Origin: a virus
DNA length: 20,188 bases
Virus record (IMG/VR): IMGVR_UViG_3300025379_000100
Location: 1 to 20,188 of that record
Reading direction: 5' to 3' (one strand)
The translations under genes were made by a program, and so were the position numbers. Below are positions 1-8,646 of this stretch, one piece after another. The notes beneath the pieces are model-generated. The model searched no databases and was not told where the DNA came from. It saw only the letters and a list, made by a program, of their open reading frames with translations. Within the stretch, counting starts at the first letter, position 1. Every line of letters starts with the position of its first letter.

Positions 1-1
1 A

Positions 2-787
2 CAAACTGAAAATGGTACTGCAATTTTTAGTACACAAATAAGTGAAAACTTTGTATCGTCTAAGACACCTGCAACTGATTCATTTGATACTGATTCAGTT
101 TTAATATATAGAACAGGTACAGGATTGTTACAAATGCCAAAATCGGTGTTGTTATCTCATGTTCCTGTAATACCTGTTGGAACTATATTACCGTTTGCCG
201 GTACAGTTGTACCAACAGGATATCTGTTATGTGACGGTTCTGAAGTTTTAATTAGCGAATACTCAACATTGTATTCAAAAATTCTATTTACTTATAAAGA
301 TAGAACTTTATTAAAAGGCGCAAGCACATTTGCATTGCCCGATTTAAGAGGAAGATTTCCACTTGGCGCCGATAATATGAACAATGGGACTACTGTACCT
401 AGTTCAGATGGATCTGGTAATTTAATTAGTACTACAACAGACTTAAACGGCAACGCAAGTTCTTCTGCTAAACGAGTTAATGAATCTACAGCGAGTGTTG
501 TTGGATTAGGAAATACATCTGCTACAGGTACTACTCAATTAACATCTAGTAATTTACCCGATCATACTCATACACTTAATAATGGACACAGCCAATATTT
601 TGCTGTGAATACTCCCAATGAAGCTCCTGATAGTACAGCTCAACCAAACAAAGGAACTACTGGCGGAGCTGGTACAGGTTCTGCAATTTCAAATACAGGC
701 GGAGTAAATGGTAGTTCAAATTCTCCAATTAACATTATGAACCCGTATTTGACTATCAACTATATAATTTTTACTGGTAATATTTAA
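2..787 (+). CDS. Phage tail-collar fibre protein (5' truncated by window edge)
   Basis: The reading frame is open from the first bases of the window to the stop at 785-787, so the gene begins upstream; a TTG at 125 is only an internal codon. The visible 261 residues carry the phage tail collar domain: PVGTILPFAG, then PTGYLLCDGSEV, then the hallmark LPDLRGRFPLG near nt 335-366. A low-complexity Gly/Ser/Thr/Asn stretch follows, then LPDHTHTL (an HxH pair like the metal-binding histidines of T4 gp12-type short fibres) and the typical end MNPYLTINYIIFTG. In the family this domain sits at the distal end of short tail fibres and baseplate-associated fibres that contact the host. The next fibre gene starts 1 nt after the stop, so the two are probably co-transcribed. 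Whether it is the gp12 equivalent or another collar-domain fibre cannot be decided without the N-terminus. Confidence 0.88.
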   Translation, partial: QTENGTAIFSTQISENFVSSKTPATDSFDTDSVLIYRTGTGLLQMPKSVLLSHVPVIPVGTILPFAGTVVPTGYLLCDGSEVLISEYSTLYSKILFTYKDRTLLKGASTFALPDLRGRFPLGADNMNNGTTVPSSDGSGNLISTTTDLNGNASSSAKRVNESTASVVGLGNTSATGTTQLTSSNLPDHTHTLNNGHSQYFAVNTPNEAPDSTAQPNKGTTGGAGTGSAISNTGGVNGSSNSPINIMNPYLTINYIIFTGNI

Positions 788-788
788 A

Positions 789-2720
789 ATGAGCTATACT
801 ATAACGCATACCGATGGAACCACATTAACTGTTATTCCTGACGGGCAAATTAATCAAACAGCATCGGATCTGACACTTGTTGGCAAAAATGCTACAGGTT
901 ATGGTGGATTTTTTAATGATAACTTTATACGTCTTTTAGAAAATTTTGCCAACACTACCCAACCAAATTATCCTGTAGTCGGACAGCTATGGTACGATAC
1001 TTCGGAGAATCGTCTAAAAGTATATGCCAACGGCGGTTTTACTGGTACAAGCGGAACTATTGTAAGTCCAACACCTCCTAGCGGAATAACTATTGGAGAT
1101 ATTTGGATTGACAATGCAAATGGTCAGTTATATTTTAATGATGGGATATCGACAAAATTAGCAGGACCTTTGTATAGTAGTAGTCAGGGAGTTAGTGGAT
1201 TTAACATAGAATCTGTAGTTGATATTAATGGTCAAAGTCATACTATTGCTGTGTTGTATGTTGCTGGTACAATATTAGGTATTTTTAGTAAAAATACTTT
1301 TATTCCTGCTAGCCCAATTGCAGGCTTTACAAGCATGGCGCAATTTATAGGCTATCAAACAAATAATATGTTAACAGTTGTATCAATTACTTCGGGTAAC
1401 ATGAGCGTAGGACAAGTTGTTTCTGGTATAAATGTATTATTGAATACACAAATTACTAGTCAGTTATCCGGAGATACAGGCAGTACAGGAACTTATACAG
1501 TTAGTACAAGTGCAACTGTTGGGTCTTCAGGTAGTCCTTCAACATTAACAGCAACAAGCGATGTCATACATGTTGGATTTAACACAAGTTCTTATCCTGG
1601 TGTAATTTTCAATGCAATTGCTACTGAAGCAAATGCTTTATTAGCTGCAGATGGTAGTTTAAAAACAGCAGAAAGTTTTTTAAGTGTTGACGGAAATAGT
1701 ACAACTAACGGATCAATTACAATACAAAATGCCAATCCGTTAACACTTGGTATAAATTCTAATGTTACGTTAAAATTCAATACTTTTAATAATACATTTC
1801 AATTACAATCAAATGTTATAAATCAAAATTTTGAAATTAATTTGCAAACATCTGGTAGTCTACAAACAGCAATGCATTTTGATACTCAGCATCAGCGTGT
1901 GGGAATTTATAATATTAATCCCCAGGCAATGTTAGATGTTGCAGGCGATGTAATTATTGAAGGAAATCTAACTGTTAATGGTACAACTGAAACAATTAGC
2001 AGTACTACAGTAACCATTGCGGATAAAAATATAGTATTAGGACAAACTCAAACTCCTACAGATACTACTGCCAGTGGCGGCGGAATAACAGTTGCTGGTC
2101 TCACAAATAAAGTAATATCCTGGAGTGCTTCTGCAAGTAATAGCGGCAGTTCATCTAATGCAGGTTATTGGAATTTTTCAGACTTTGTTAACGTTGGATC
2201 ATCGGGAACTAGTGCCGGATACTACCTAAACGGGCAACCAGTAGTAAGTGTCAATACAAATAATACTCAGTTTAGTCTAGGATCTAACATAACTGGATCT
2301 TCGCTAACTAGTGTAGGTGTGCTAACAAATTTACAAGCAAGTAATTTATATTTTAACGGTAGTACAATTAGTTATGTAAATGGCTCCCAGTCAACCGGTA
2401 CTGTATATCTGGCTCCAAAAGGCAACGGCACAGTTGATGTTTCAGGCGCAAGAATTAGCAATTTACAAAGCCCTCAATCTAGTTTGGACGCTGCTAACCA
2501 ACAGTATGTAATTACCCAAGTAACTACAGCACCGTTAGGCATTGGATTAATAACCACAGGATATAATAACACTACAATTGGAACATCATTATTGAGCAAG
2601 ATTTTTCCTCCTAGCGAGCACGGAAATTCAACAATTTGTAGGGTTCAATGCTCAGATAGCACACTAAAAGAGTACATATTAATAGGCGGAACGTGGAGTT
2701 GGCAATTTGATATTGTCTAA
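789..2720 (+). CDS. Virion fibre/structural protein, paralogue of the next gene
   Basis: A 643-residue, Asn/Thr/Ser/Gly-rich protein starting 1 nt after the collar-fibre stop. The N-terminal ~125 residues (MSYTITHTDGTTLT, LTLVGKNATGYG, NDNF, LLENFANTTQP, GQLWYD, GDIWID) form a module found at the start of many marine T4-like phage structural proteins, and it is repeated in the gene at 2770. Around residues 194-245 lies a repeat-type motif (SGNMSVGQVVSG followed by GSTGTYTVS) common in phage fibres. Later come RVGIYNINPQAMLDVAGD, NLTVNGTTETI and ADKNIVLGQT followed by GGGITVAG, a beta-rich stretch typical of cyanophage fibre shafts. No enzymatic motif was seen. The likely role is an adsorption fibre or baseplate decoration, inferred from family and neighbours. 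Confidence 0.8.
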   Translation: MSYTITHTDGTTLTVIPDGQINQTASDLTLVGKNATGYGGFFNDNFIRLLENFANTTQPNYPVVGQLWYDTSENRLKVYANGGFTGTSGTIVSPTPPSGITIGDIWIDNANGQLYFNDGISTKLAGPLYSSSQGVSGFNIESVVDINGQSHTIAVLYVAGTILGIFSKNTFIPASPIAGFTSMAQFIGYQTNNMLTVVSITSGNMSVGQVVSGINVLLNTQITSQLSGDTGSTGTYTVSTSATVGSSGSPSTLTATSDVIHVGFNTSSYPGVIFNAIATEANALLAADGSLKTAESFLSVDGNSTTNGSITIQNANPLTLGINSNVTLKFNTFNNTFQLQSNVINQNFEINLQTSGSLQTAMHFDTQHQRVGIYNINPQAMLDVAGDVIIEGNLTVNGTTETISSTTVTIADKNIVLGQTQTPTDTTASGGGITVAGLTNKVISWSASASNSGSSSNAGYWNFSDFVNVGSSGTSAGYYLNGQPVVSVNTNNTQFSLGSNITGSSLTSVGVLTNLQASNLYFNGSTISYVNGSQSTGTVYLAPKGNGTVDVSGARISNLQSPQSSLDAANQQYVITQVTTAPLGIGLITTGYNNTTIGTSLLSKIFPPSEHGNSTICRVQCSDSTLKEYILIGGTWSWQFDIV

Positions 2721-2739
2721 AAATTAAAAGCTAAAACGG

Positions 2740-2747
2740 TATAAATA
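2740..2747 (+). promoter_or_regulatory. T4-type late promoter motif TATAAATA
   Basis: A perfect match to the T4 late-promoter -10 consensus TATAAATA lies in the 49-nt gap between two fibre genes, 22 nt before the ATG at 2770. An AAGGA ribosome-binding site (2756-2760) follows. T4-like phages use this motif with their gp55-type sigma factor for virion genes, which fits the downstream gene. Late-factor genes are not in this window, so the assignment rests on motif and context. Confidence 0.6.
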
Positions 2748-2769
2748 CTAGGAATAAGGAACGAGCGAG

Positions 2770-4296
2770 ATGTCATATACGATTAAGCATTATAATGGTA
2801 CTTTACTAACTACAGTTGCGGACGGTACCGTTGATACAAGCACCGATCTTACCCTAATTGGTAAAAATTATGCCGGTTACGGCCAGTCACAAAACGATAA
2901 TTTTGTGTGGTTATTAGAAAATTTTGCTAACACCACCCAACCACCCAACCCACTAGCTGGCCAAGTTTGGTTTGACAGTGCAAATTTAAAATTAAAATTT
3001 TACGACGGAAGTCAATTTAGAACGGCTGGCGGCACCGAAGTAAGCAATGTACAACCCACAGGGCTAACAACAGGCGATTTATGGTTTGATACAGCTAGTG
3101 ATCAGTTATTTGTATATAACGGTACAACTTTTACACTAATTGGCCCACAAGGTATAGCTGGTGCATTGCCAACCGAGATGCAGAGTATTTCGGTTAAAGA
3201 TCTCGAAAACGGTGCAACACATGATATTATTCAAGCTATTGTAAACGGACAAGTAGCTTTTATTATTAGTCCCGATACTATTCCATTTACATTAGATCCT
3301 TCGATTAATTCTATTACAGGATTTGATAAAATACATCAGGGTATTACCCTAGCATACACAAGAAATTCTGATAACGGCATAACAAACAGCAGTTCTAGTT
3401 ATAGATTTTGGGGAACAGCTACAAATGCAGAAAAGTTAAATGGACTTCCGGCCAGCAGTTATTTGACATCAATAAATCCGTCATTCAGTACATCCGTAAG
3501 TTTTTCAGATTTTGGTTATACAGTAGGCGGCTCAGGTGGCACTTATTCTACAAAATTACAAGTGAGTATTGTTAATAACGGACAAACTCCGTTAATTTCA
3601 AATAAAATTAGCGATTCTATTTTATTCCAAACAACTAATAACAATTCACCAATAACATATTATCCATTGACAATTAAAGGTACTGATTTATTACCAGGAG
3701 GTCAGTTACCTGCAAATGGTTATACTAGCACTAATATAAACAATATTGGTAGTAGTTCAGCAACATGGGCTAATGTGTATGCGACTAATTTTATTGGTAC
3801 AGCTACTAATGCTAATTATTTGTCTTTAGGTGGTACACCTGTATCTGCTACTACAGCCAGTAGTGCAAATACAATTGTTGGTAGAGATAGCAACCAAGAT
3901 ATTTTTGCAAATGTTATTCACGGTACAGCTACTACAGCAAACTATGCTGACTTGGCTGAAAAATATCTTGCTGATGCCGAATATGAAACTGGTACAGTTG
4001 TTAGCATTGGCGGCAAAGCTGAAATTACAGCCAGTACTAAGGGCGATTTAGCCATTGGTGTTATTAGTGAACATCCTGCGTTTAGAATGAATCAAACACT
4101 AGTAGGCGGCGTTTATGTAGCATTAAAAGGACGAGTTCCAGTCAAAGTAATTGGCCCGATCACTAAAGGTCAAAGATTATCTGCTAGTAATAATGGATAC
4201 GCAGAATTGGCTACTGATAACACATTGGTGTTTGCCATAGCGTTGGAAACAAATTTAACAGATTCGATAAAAAATGTCGAGTGTGTTATACTTTAA
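2770..4296 (+). CDS. Virion fibre/structural protein with C-terminal ADLAEKY module
   Basis: A 508-residue protein. Residues 1-125 are a clear paralogue of the start of the preceding gene (MSYTIKHYNGTLLT, LTLIGKNYAGYG, NDNF, LLENFANTTQP, GQVWFD, GDLWFD). The C-terminal part from about residue 385 reads TANYADLAEKYLADAEYE, TGTVVSIGGKAEIT, GVISEHPAFRMN, VYVALKGRVPVKV, a beta-rich module that ends many marine myovirus structural proteins. Upstream of it, repeated GTATNANYLS and GTATTANYAD phrases suggest small shaft repeats. The gene has its own late-type promoter motif and an AAGGA site 9 nt before ATG. Like its neighbour it is probably an adsorption fibre or baseplate-attached protein; the exact place in the virion is unknown. 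Confidence 0.8.
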   Translation: MSYTIKHYNGTLLTTVADGTVDTSTDLTLIGKNYAGYGQSQNDNFVWLLENFANTTQPPNPLAGQVWFDSANLKLKFYDGSQFRTAGGTEVSNVQPTGLTTGDLWFDTASDQLFVYNGTTFTLIGPQGIAGALPTEMQSISVKDLENGATHDIIQAIVNGQVAFIISPDTIPFTLDPSINSITGFDKIHQGITLAYTRNSDNGITNSSSSYRFWGTATNAEKLNGLPASSYLTSINPSFSTSVSFSDFGYTVGGSGGTYSTKLQVSIVNNGQTPLISNKISDSILFQTTNNNSPITYYPLTIKGTDLLPGGQLPANGYTSTNINNIGSSSATWANVYATNFIGTATNANYLSLGGTPVSATTASSANTIVGRDSNQDIFANVIHGTATTANYADLAEKYLADAEYETGTVVSIGGKAEITASTKGDLAIGVISEHPAFRMNQTLVGGVYVALKGRVPVKVIGPITKGQRLSASNNGYAELATDNTLVFAIALETNLTDSIKNVECVIL

Positions 4297-4304
4297 AATA
4301 AATA
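4297..4304 (+). promoter_or_regulatory. Late-promoter-like AATAAATA
   Basis: AATAAATA differs from the T4 late consensus TATAAATA by one base. It lies right after the stop of the preceding fibre gene and 22 nt before the ATG at 4327, the same spacing as the perfect motif before 2770. AT-rich DNA gives such matches by chance, so this is tentative. An AAAGG stretch (4316-4320) is the likely ribosome-binding site. Confidence 0.35.
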
Positions 4305-4326
4305 GTTTTTAAATAAAAGGTAGAAC

Positions 4327-7300
4327 ATGGCAACAACCCCATCAGTTGGATCAAAAATTCTTGCTAGTGATTATAATGCATTGCAATCAAAAGTTGCTTC
4401 TGTAATGGGGGTAGGATCTGGTACATATGGTTATGGTCAAACTAGTCCACAATACACCAGTAGTCAGATAGTCGGAAACCCTACAATTACAGTCACTCAG
4501 TGGAGAAATCTACGTAACGATTTAATTAACGCATATACACACCAAGGCAGTATTGGAAATTTAACAATTCCATCAATTCCAACTACATCTGCAAAAGTTA
4601 CATCAGCAGATTATGCATTATATTCAGCATTGGCAACTTCAATTTATAACAATGTAAATGCTACACCGCCGTCAAGTCAAGCTAGTCTTACTTCATTTTC
4701 GTCAGGACAACGTACTACTGCATGGAACGGAACAGTTCATCATACAGTAACTTTAACATTTGCTTCAGCAGCGGCTGCTAGATACTATTTTAATTCTGGT
4801 GGAAATTTTCAATTCAGTGCTAGCCTGATCAATTATCCTGGTTATCCAGGCCACGGATCTGCTGATGCCAGTTATGCCAAGGATGCAGACTGGAACATGT
4901 TATTGACTAATATTGGAACAATTACGTTTAATATAAGTGGTACATCTACTACAGGATCTTATACAACTATTGGCAGCAGTATTGGATTTTACCAACTAAC
5001 TACTACACCACAGAATATCTTTCAGAAGAAAACATCGAGTCCATATTATACAAATAATCAATATGATATTTTAGCAAGCATTAATGCTGGTGGAACTGTA
5101 ATAACTTTTGATATTCAATTTGCTGACTTGTCAACTGGCGGGACAGATGAAAATATTGAAGGTACGCTAACTAGTCTAGTACAAGCATATTACGCTACCG
5201 GATCTAGTGTTCAAGTTAATTTACCTAGTTATAGTGCTACAATGACTGGCGGCACAATAGTAACTCCACCACCACCTGCACCTCCACCACCTGCGCCACC
5301 ACCACCTGCACCTCCACCACCTGCGCCACCACCACCTGCGCCACCTCCACCTGCGCCACCTGCACCGCCTCCACCGCCCAGCTACGGTGCATTTACTATT
5401 AGCCCTAGCCCAGTATATGCTGGACAATCAGTTACAGTGAGTGCAGTTGCAAATAGTGCAACGGGTCTAGCATATTCTTTAATTGTGTATGATACAAACA
5501 ATAACAGAGTAGTTAATACAACAGGTACAATTTCAACTAATCCACAAACAGTTACCGGATCGTTTACAGCATTATATAGTGGTCAACCTTATCTAGCTTC
5601 GTTTGATATCAATGGATTAACAACAGAAAGTCAGTCTATAAGTTTTGGCATACCAACTACCAGTGCACTAACAGCATCTCCTAATCCAGTAAGTGACGGT
5701 GGAACAGTAACTATGAATGCAACTGCAACTAATTTTGCTCCAGGATCAACGTGGTCAATAGTTGCAACAGCAGCACCAGCTAGTGGAGGTGCAACAGTTC
5801 TTAATGCAACTGGTACAATTTCAACCAGTCCGCAAACATTATCAGGTACATTCACTGGTTATTATAGTATTGGCAATTACGGTCCATATTCAAGTATACT
5901 TACAGTTGGTGGCGTTGGAAGTTCTGGCCCAACCATAACAGTGTCCGCACCACCTGCAATTAGTCTTAGTAATTTTGCATTCTATAGTGGATCAAATCCC
6001 GTTACTACTGTAGTTGGTGGTACCAGTGTAACATTACGAATAACAGTTTATAATGCAGTTGGACAAATTTGGAACTGGTTGGCTAGTAGCGGCGGCCAAA
6101 CTTATATTGCTAATGGAACATCTGGCACTATTAGTACTAACCCACAAACAATTATTAGCAGCCCATTTTCAGTAGTTTATACAGGTTTGGTCGTTAACGG
6201 ATCGTTTGATATAACTGGATACATACCCGGTGCAGTGGGTATAGCTTTAACAGTAACTGATCCAACACCTCCACCACCTCCACCACCTCCACCACCAACA
6301 ACTTACGGAGCATTTACAGCTAGCACAACTAGTCCTACAAACGGTCAAAGTGTAACAGTATATGCTGTGGTCAATTATCCACAAGGTCAATCATATTCGT
6401 TAGAAGTATTTAATAGTGCAAGTACTACTATAATATCTCAAACTAGCACTTTAAACAGTACTGGTTCGTCGCAGACAATTTCGGGATCATTTACTGCATC
6501 TTCTAGCGGTTCTCCTTACCATCCTTATTTTAATGTTTATGGATTATCGACAGAAACCGGTCCAACTATAACTGTACCACCACCGCCACCAAGCTATAAT
6601 GAAATTGTATCAGGACCCAGCACAGTTTATGTTAACCAAAGTTTCAACGTTAACTTGTCTGGCGGCGCACCGTACGCTACAGTACAGTGGTCTGGTGCAG
6701 CCAGTGGATCTGCTACGCTCGATGGTTCAGGTAATGGAGTCTTTGCCGGAGTATCATTCAGCAGTATAGGCACTTATAATTTTACCTTTGTCTTTGGAGT
6801 AACAATTGATGTTAGAACATATTCTGTCCAGGTAATTAATCCACCACCACCTGCGCCAACAGTAACAGCAAGTGGTGCACCAGTACCAAATACAACTATG
6901 TACTCAGGTACAGGTTATTTTTATGATGTTGCAGTGACTTCAACAAATGCTACTAGCGGAAGTTGGAGTGATACAGCCGGACACAGTGGTGCTGTTAATT
7001 TTATAGGCGGATTAAGTTCAGGCTTTAGCTTTACTATTTCTGGTTTACTCACTCCTGGATCTTATACAATATCAATTACAGTAACTGGTCCAGGCGGCTC
7101 AGCATCTACAAGTATTGGATATACACTAGCAACAGCACCGGCCCCAACATTAACATTCGTTAGTGTTTCTCCTACTAGTATTTCTGGATCGGTTGGCGGC
7201 ACAGTAACTGCTTACTATACAACTACTGGAGTTCCAACTGGCGGATTCTGGTACTGTTCAGGATCTGCCGGAACACTGGTAAGTACAACAGGATTTACAC

Positions 7301-7437
7301 CAAGTAATCCAAACGGATCATTAAGTGTATATATTCCTCCAGATTCAGCAGCCGGTACTCAAACTATCGGTGCTGATGACTATAATACTCAAGTAGATCC
7401 AACCGGCGGCAGCTCGATTTCGTTTACTATTACCTAA
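4327..7437 (+). CDS. Large proline-tract / Ig-like repeat virion protein
   Basis: 1036 residues. The N-terminal ~110 residues (MATTPSVGSKILASDYNALQ, GYGQT, TQWRNLRNDLINAYTHQG) match the start of structural proteins of marine T4-like phages. Residues 314-351 are a proline tract: six PPPPA units, then PPA and PPPPP. Seven Ig-like beta-sandwich repeats follow, approximately 352-443, 444-540, 545-647, 658-750, 756-838, 839-935 and 936-1036; several begin with further proline tracts at 648-657 (ten Pro), 751-755 and 839-844. Repeats 1 and 4 share YGAFT, GQSVTV and QTxxGSFTA. It has no signal peptide, membrane segment or enzyme motif. The likely role is an elongated, stiff surface fibre that binds host polysaccharide; Ig-like domains are common on phage virions. 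Two prolyl-hydroxylase-like genes follow at once (its TAA overlaps the next ATG by 1 nt), making the proline tracts obvious candidate substrates. The PPPP runs should also make translation EF-P dependent. Confidence 0.82.
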   Translation: MATTPSVGSKILASDYNALQSKVASVMGVGSGTYGYGQTSPQYTSSQIVGNPTITVTQWRNLRNDLINAYTHQGSIGNLTIPSIPTTSAKVTSADYALYSALATSIYNNVNATPPSSQASLTSFSSGQRTTAWNGTVHHTVTLTFASAAAARYYFNSGGNFQFSASLINYPGYPGHGSADASYAKDADWNMLLTNIGTITFNISGTSTTGSYTTIGSSIGFYQLTTTPQNIFQKKTSSPYYTNNQYDILASINAGGTVITFDIQFADLSTGGTDENIEGTLTSLVQAYYATGSSVQVNLPSYSATMTGGTIVTPPPPAPPPPAPPPPAPPPPAPPPPAPPPPAPPAPPPPPSYGAFTISPSPVYAGQSVTVSAVANSATGLAYSLIVYDTNNNRVVNTTGTISTNPQTVTGSFTALYSGQPYLASFDINGLTTESQSISFGIPTTSALTASPNPVSDGGTVTMNATATNFAPGSTWSIVATAAPASGGATVLNATGTISTSPQTLSGTFTGYYSIGNYGPYSSILTVGGVGSSGPTITVSAPPAISLSNFAFYSGSNPVTTVVGGTSVTLRITVYNAVGQIWNWLASSGGQTYIANGTSGTISTNPQTIISSPFSVVYTGLVVNGSFDITGYIPGAVGIALTVTDPTPPPPPPPPPPTTYGAFTASTTSPTNGQSVTVYAVVNYPQGQSYSLEVFNSASTTIISQTSTLNSTGSSQTISGSFTASSSGSPYHPYFNVYGLSTETGPTITVPPPPPSYNEIVSGPSTVYVNQSFNVNLSGGAPYATVQWSGAASGSATLDGSGNGVFAGVSFSSIGTYNFTFVFGVTIDVRTYSVQVINPPPPAPTVTASGAPVPNTTMYSGTGYFYDVAVTSTNATSGSWSDTAGHSGAVNFIGGLSSGFSFTISGLLTPGSYTISITVTGPGGSASTSIGYTLATAPAPTLTFVSVSPTSISGSVGGTVTAYYTTTGVPTGGFWYCSGSAGTLVSTTGFTPSNPNGSLSVYIPPDSAAGTQTIGADDYNTQVDPTGGSSISFTIT
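5266..5379 (+). repeat. In-frame 15-bp tandem repeat encoding (PPPPA)6 PPA PPPPP
   Basis: A run of 38 codons using only CCN and GCN. The first 60 bp are two identical 30-bp copies, each made of two synonymous 15-bp units (CCACCACCACCTGCA then CCTCCACCACCTGCG); two further 15-bp units and a degenerate end follow. The identity of the 30-bp copies points to recent slippage or unequal recombination. The plus strand is almost free of G within CCN runs and the minus strand has repeated GGT/GGA blocks. It is a coding repeat, not a CRISPR. Confidence 0.93.
6268..6297 (+). repeat. Ten-proline tract (CCT/CCA repeat)
   Basis: Ten consecutive proline codons in a CCT CCA CCA pattern repeated three times plus one CCA, encoding residues 648-657 of the large Ig-like protein. 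It separates Ig-like repeats 3 and 4 and, like the main PPPPA tract, precedes a YGAFT-starting Ig module, so the tract and the domain seem to have been copied together. Confidence 0.9.
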
Positions 7438-8024
7438 TGGATTTTGAAGTTTTAAATGATACTCCTAGAGTAGTCTATTATCATAACGTACTCACTAGCA
7501 GTGAGTGCGATTATGTTATTGCCAACATAGATAACTTTGAAAAATCTATGGGGTTTGATCTTGAAACTAAACAGTCAAAACCCACAGAGTGGCGTACTAG
7601 TAGCGGTTATCATGATTTTAATGATAAATTTAAGTATATTACAGAACGATCGGCAGAGTTGTCTAATTACCCGTTTGCTAATATAGAACAATTGCAAGTA
7701 TTACAGTATAAACCAGGCGAGTTTTATAAACCACATAATGATTATTTTAACTTTCCTCCCACTATTGTGTCCACTGATAACGACAGAGTTGCCACAATAA
7801 TTTTTTATTTAAATGATGATTTTACAGGTGGCACTACAGAATTTCCTACGTTAAATATCAACGTTAAACCTAGAAAGGGTTCTGCGTTATTTTTTGATTA
7901 CAAGTATACAGCTGAAATAAACAAACTAACATTACACGGCGGAATGCCAGTAGATTCAGGTGTAAAATACGTCGCTACATCTTGGATACGTGGCAATCAA
8001 TGGAGGCATGCCGATGGGCCTTAA
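7437..8024 (+). CDS. 2OG-Fe(II) oxygenase, prolyl 4-hydroxylase-like (first copy)
   Basis: A 195-residue protein with the P4H double-stranded beta-helix core. The iron triad is H100-x-D102 (in YKPHNDYF) and H167 (in LTLHGG). K177 in GVKYVATSWIR is the expected 2-oxoglutarate-binding lysine, placed ten residues after the distal histidine as in P4Hs. YLNDDFTGGTTEFP is the usual family strand. It is predicted to hydroxylate prolyl residues using Fe(II), 2-oxoglutarate and O2. The ATG overlaps the stop of the proline-tract fibre gene (TAATG), so the two are translationally coupled; this supports the fibre as substrate by inference. Host targets such as EF-Tu, known for some bacterial P4Hs, are an alternative. 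Length is normal for phage single-domain P4Hs and all key residues are present. Confidence 0.9.
   Translation: MDFEVLNDTPRVVYYHNVLTSSECDYVIANIDNFEKSMGFDLETKQSKPTEWRTSSGYHDFNDKFKYITERSAELSNYPFANIEQLQVLQYKPGEFYKPHNDYFNFPPTIVSTDNDRVATIIFYLNDDFTGGTTEFPTLNINVKPRKGSALFFDYKYTAEINKLTLHGGMPVDSGVKYVATSWIRGNQWRHADGP
8002..8006 (+). promoter_or_regulatory. Ribosome-binding site GGAGG deciding the start of the second oxygenase
   Basis: GGAGG lies 7 nt before the ATG at 8014, inside the end of the preceding gene. A GTG at 7990 and an ATG at 8008 are in frame, but the first lies upstream of this site and the second is only 1 nt after it, so 8014 is the preferred start. Confidence 0.7.
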
Positions 8025-8628
8025 TTACGTCGATACAGGTTATAAAACAATCTTTAGAGTTGATAACGCACTGGATTCTGACACTTGCGATCAACTCTAT
8101 AATTTTATGATCACAAACAAATTGAATTTGCAACCAACAGACAGCGTTTTACCTTGGTTTGATGACGAAACATATATTCCTTGGGACCTAGCAGATGTCG
8201 AGTTAAAGAAAAAGATTGTTAATTATAGACGATTGGTTACAGAAATAGTTTCTGAAAAATTCAATAAAACTCTTTATCCAGAGTTTACTCATCTTGTATT
8301 ATGGCGTACTGGACGACAAATGGCTCGCCATAAAGATGATGGATACGAATTAAATGATCCACTTGCCGCAAGAAAAGTCAGCTGTGTTACATATCTGAAC
8401 GATAACTTTACTGGTGGCGAAACATTTGTTACCAATGAAACAGGCACGGATTATATTAGCAAACCTGTTAAAGGATCTTTTGCCTGTTATCTGAGTGACA
8501 GTACAAACGAGCATGGTGTGAATCCTGTGTTATCAGGAATTCGTGTTACCATGCCAATTTGGTTTTGCGATGATATAACCAAATCCGAAGACGTTAGGCT
8601 TGCGGATATTATCAAATCTTTATCATAA
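8014..8628 (+). CDS. 2OG-Fe(II) oxygenase, prolyl hydroxylase-like (second, divergent copy)
   Basis: 204 residues from the ATG at 8014 (chosen for the GGAGG site; the open frame extends to a GTG at 7990). It overlaps the previous gene by 11 nt. The triad is H106-x-D108 (in ARHKDDGYE) and H167 (in NEHGVNPV). The 2-oxoglutarate-anchoring basic residue is R177 (GIRVTMPIWF) where the first copy has Lys. TYLNDNFTGGETF aligns with YLNDDFTGGTTEF of the neighbour, so the two are related, but most of the rest has diverged. The Lys-to-Arg difference and a different N-terminal half suggest a different substrate or position specificity, for example another tract or a different prolyl/lysyl site. A fully intact active site argues against decay. 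Confidence 0.87.
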   Translation: MGLNYVDTGYKTIFRVDNALDSDTCDQLYNFMITNKLNLQPTDSVLPWFDDETYIPWDLADVELKKKIVNYRRLVTEIVSEKFNKTLYPEFTHLVLWRTGRQMARHKDDGYELNDPLAARKVSCVTYLNDNFTGGETFVTNETGTDYISKPVKGSFACYLSDSTNEHGVNPVLSGIRVTMPIWFCDDITKSEDVRLADIIKSLS

Positions 8629-8646
8629 AATAATCACCTCTACCCA

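Noticed and set aside
125-127. TTG start for the collar fibre gene
   Set aside because: The frame is open to the window edge with fibre-like sequence (QISENFVSS, DSVLIYRTG) and no ribosome-binding site is seen, so the gene is truncated.
5266-5379. CRISPR-like short repeats
   Set aside because: Repeats are contiguous without spacers and keep a proline-coding frame in a long gene.
5221-5427. Minus-strand Arg/Trp-rich open frame opposite the Pro tract
   Set aside because: It is only the reverse complement of CCN repeats; no start signal and the composition is an artefact of the repeat.
7990-8013. GTG start for the second oxygenase
   Set aside because: The GGAGG site lies after this GTG and is properly spaced for the ATG at 8014.
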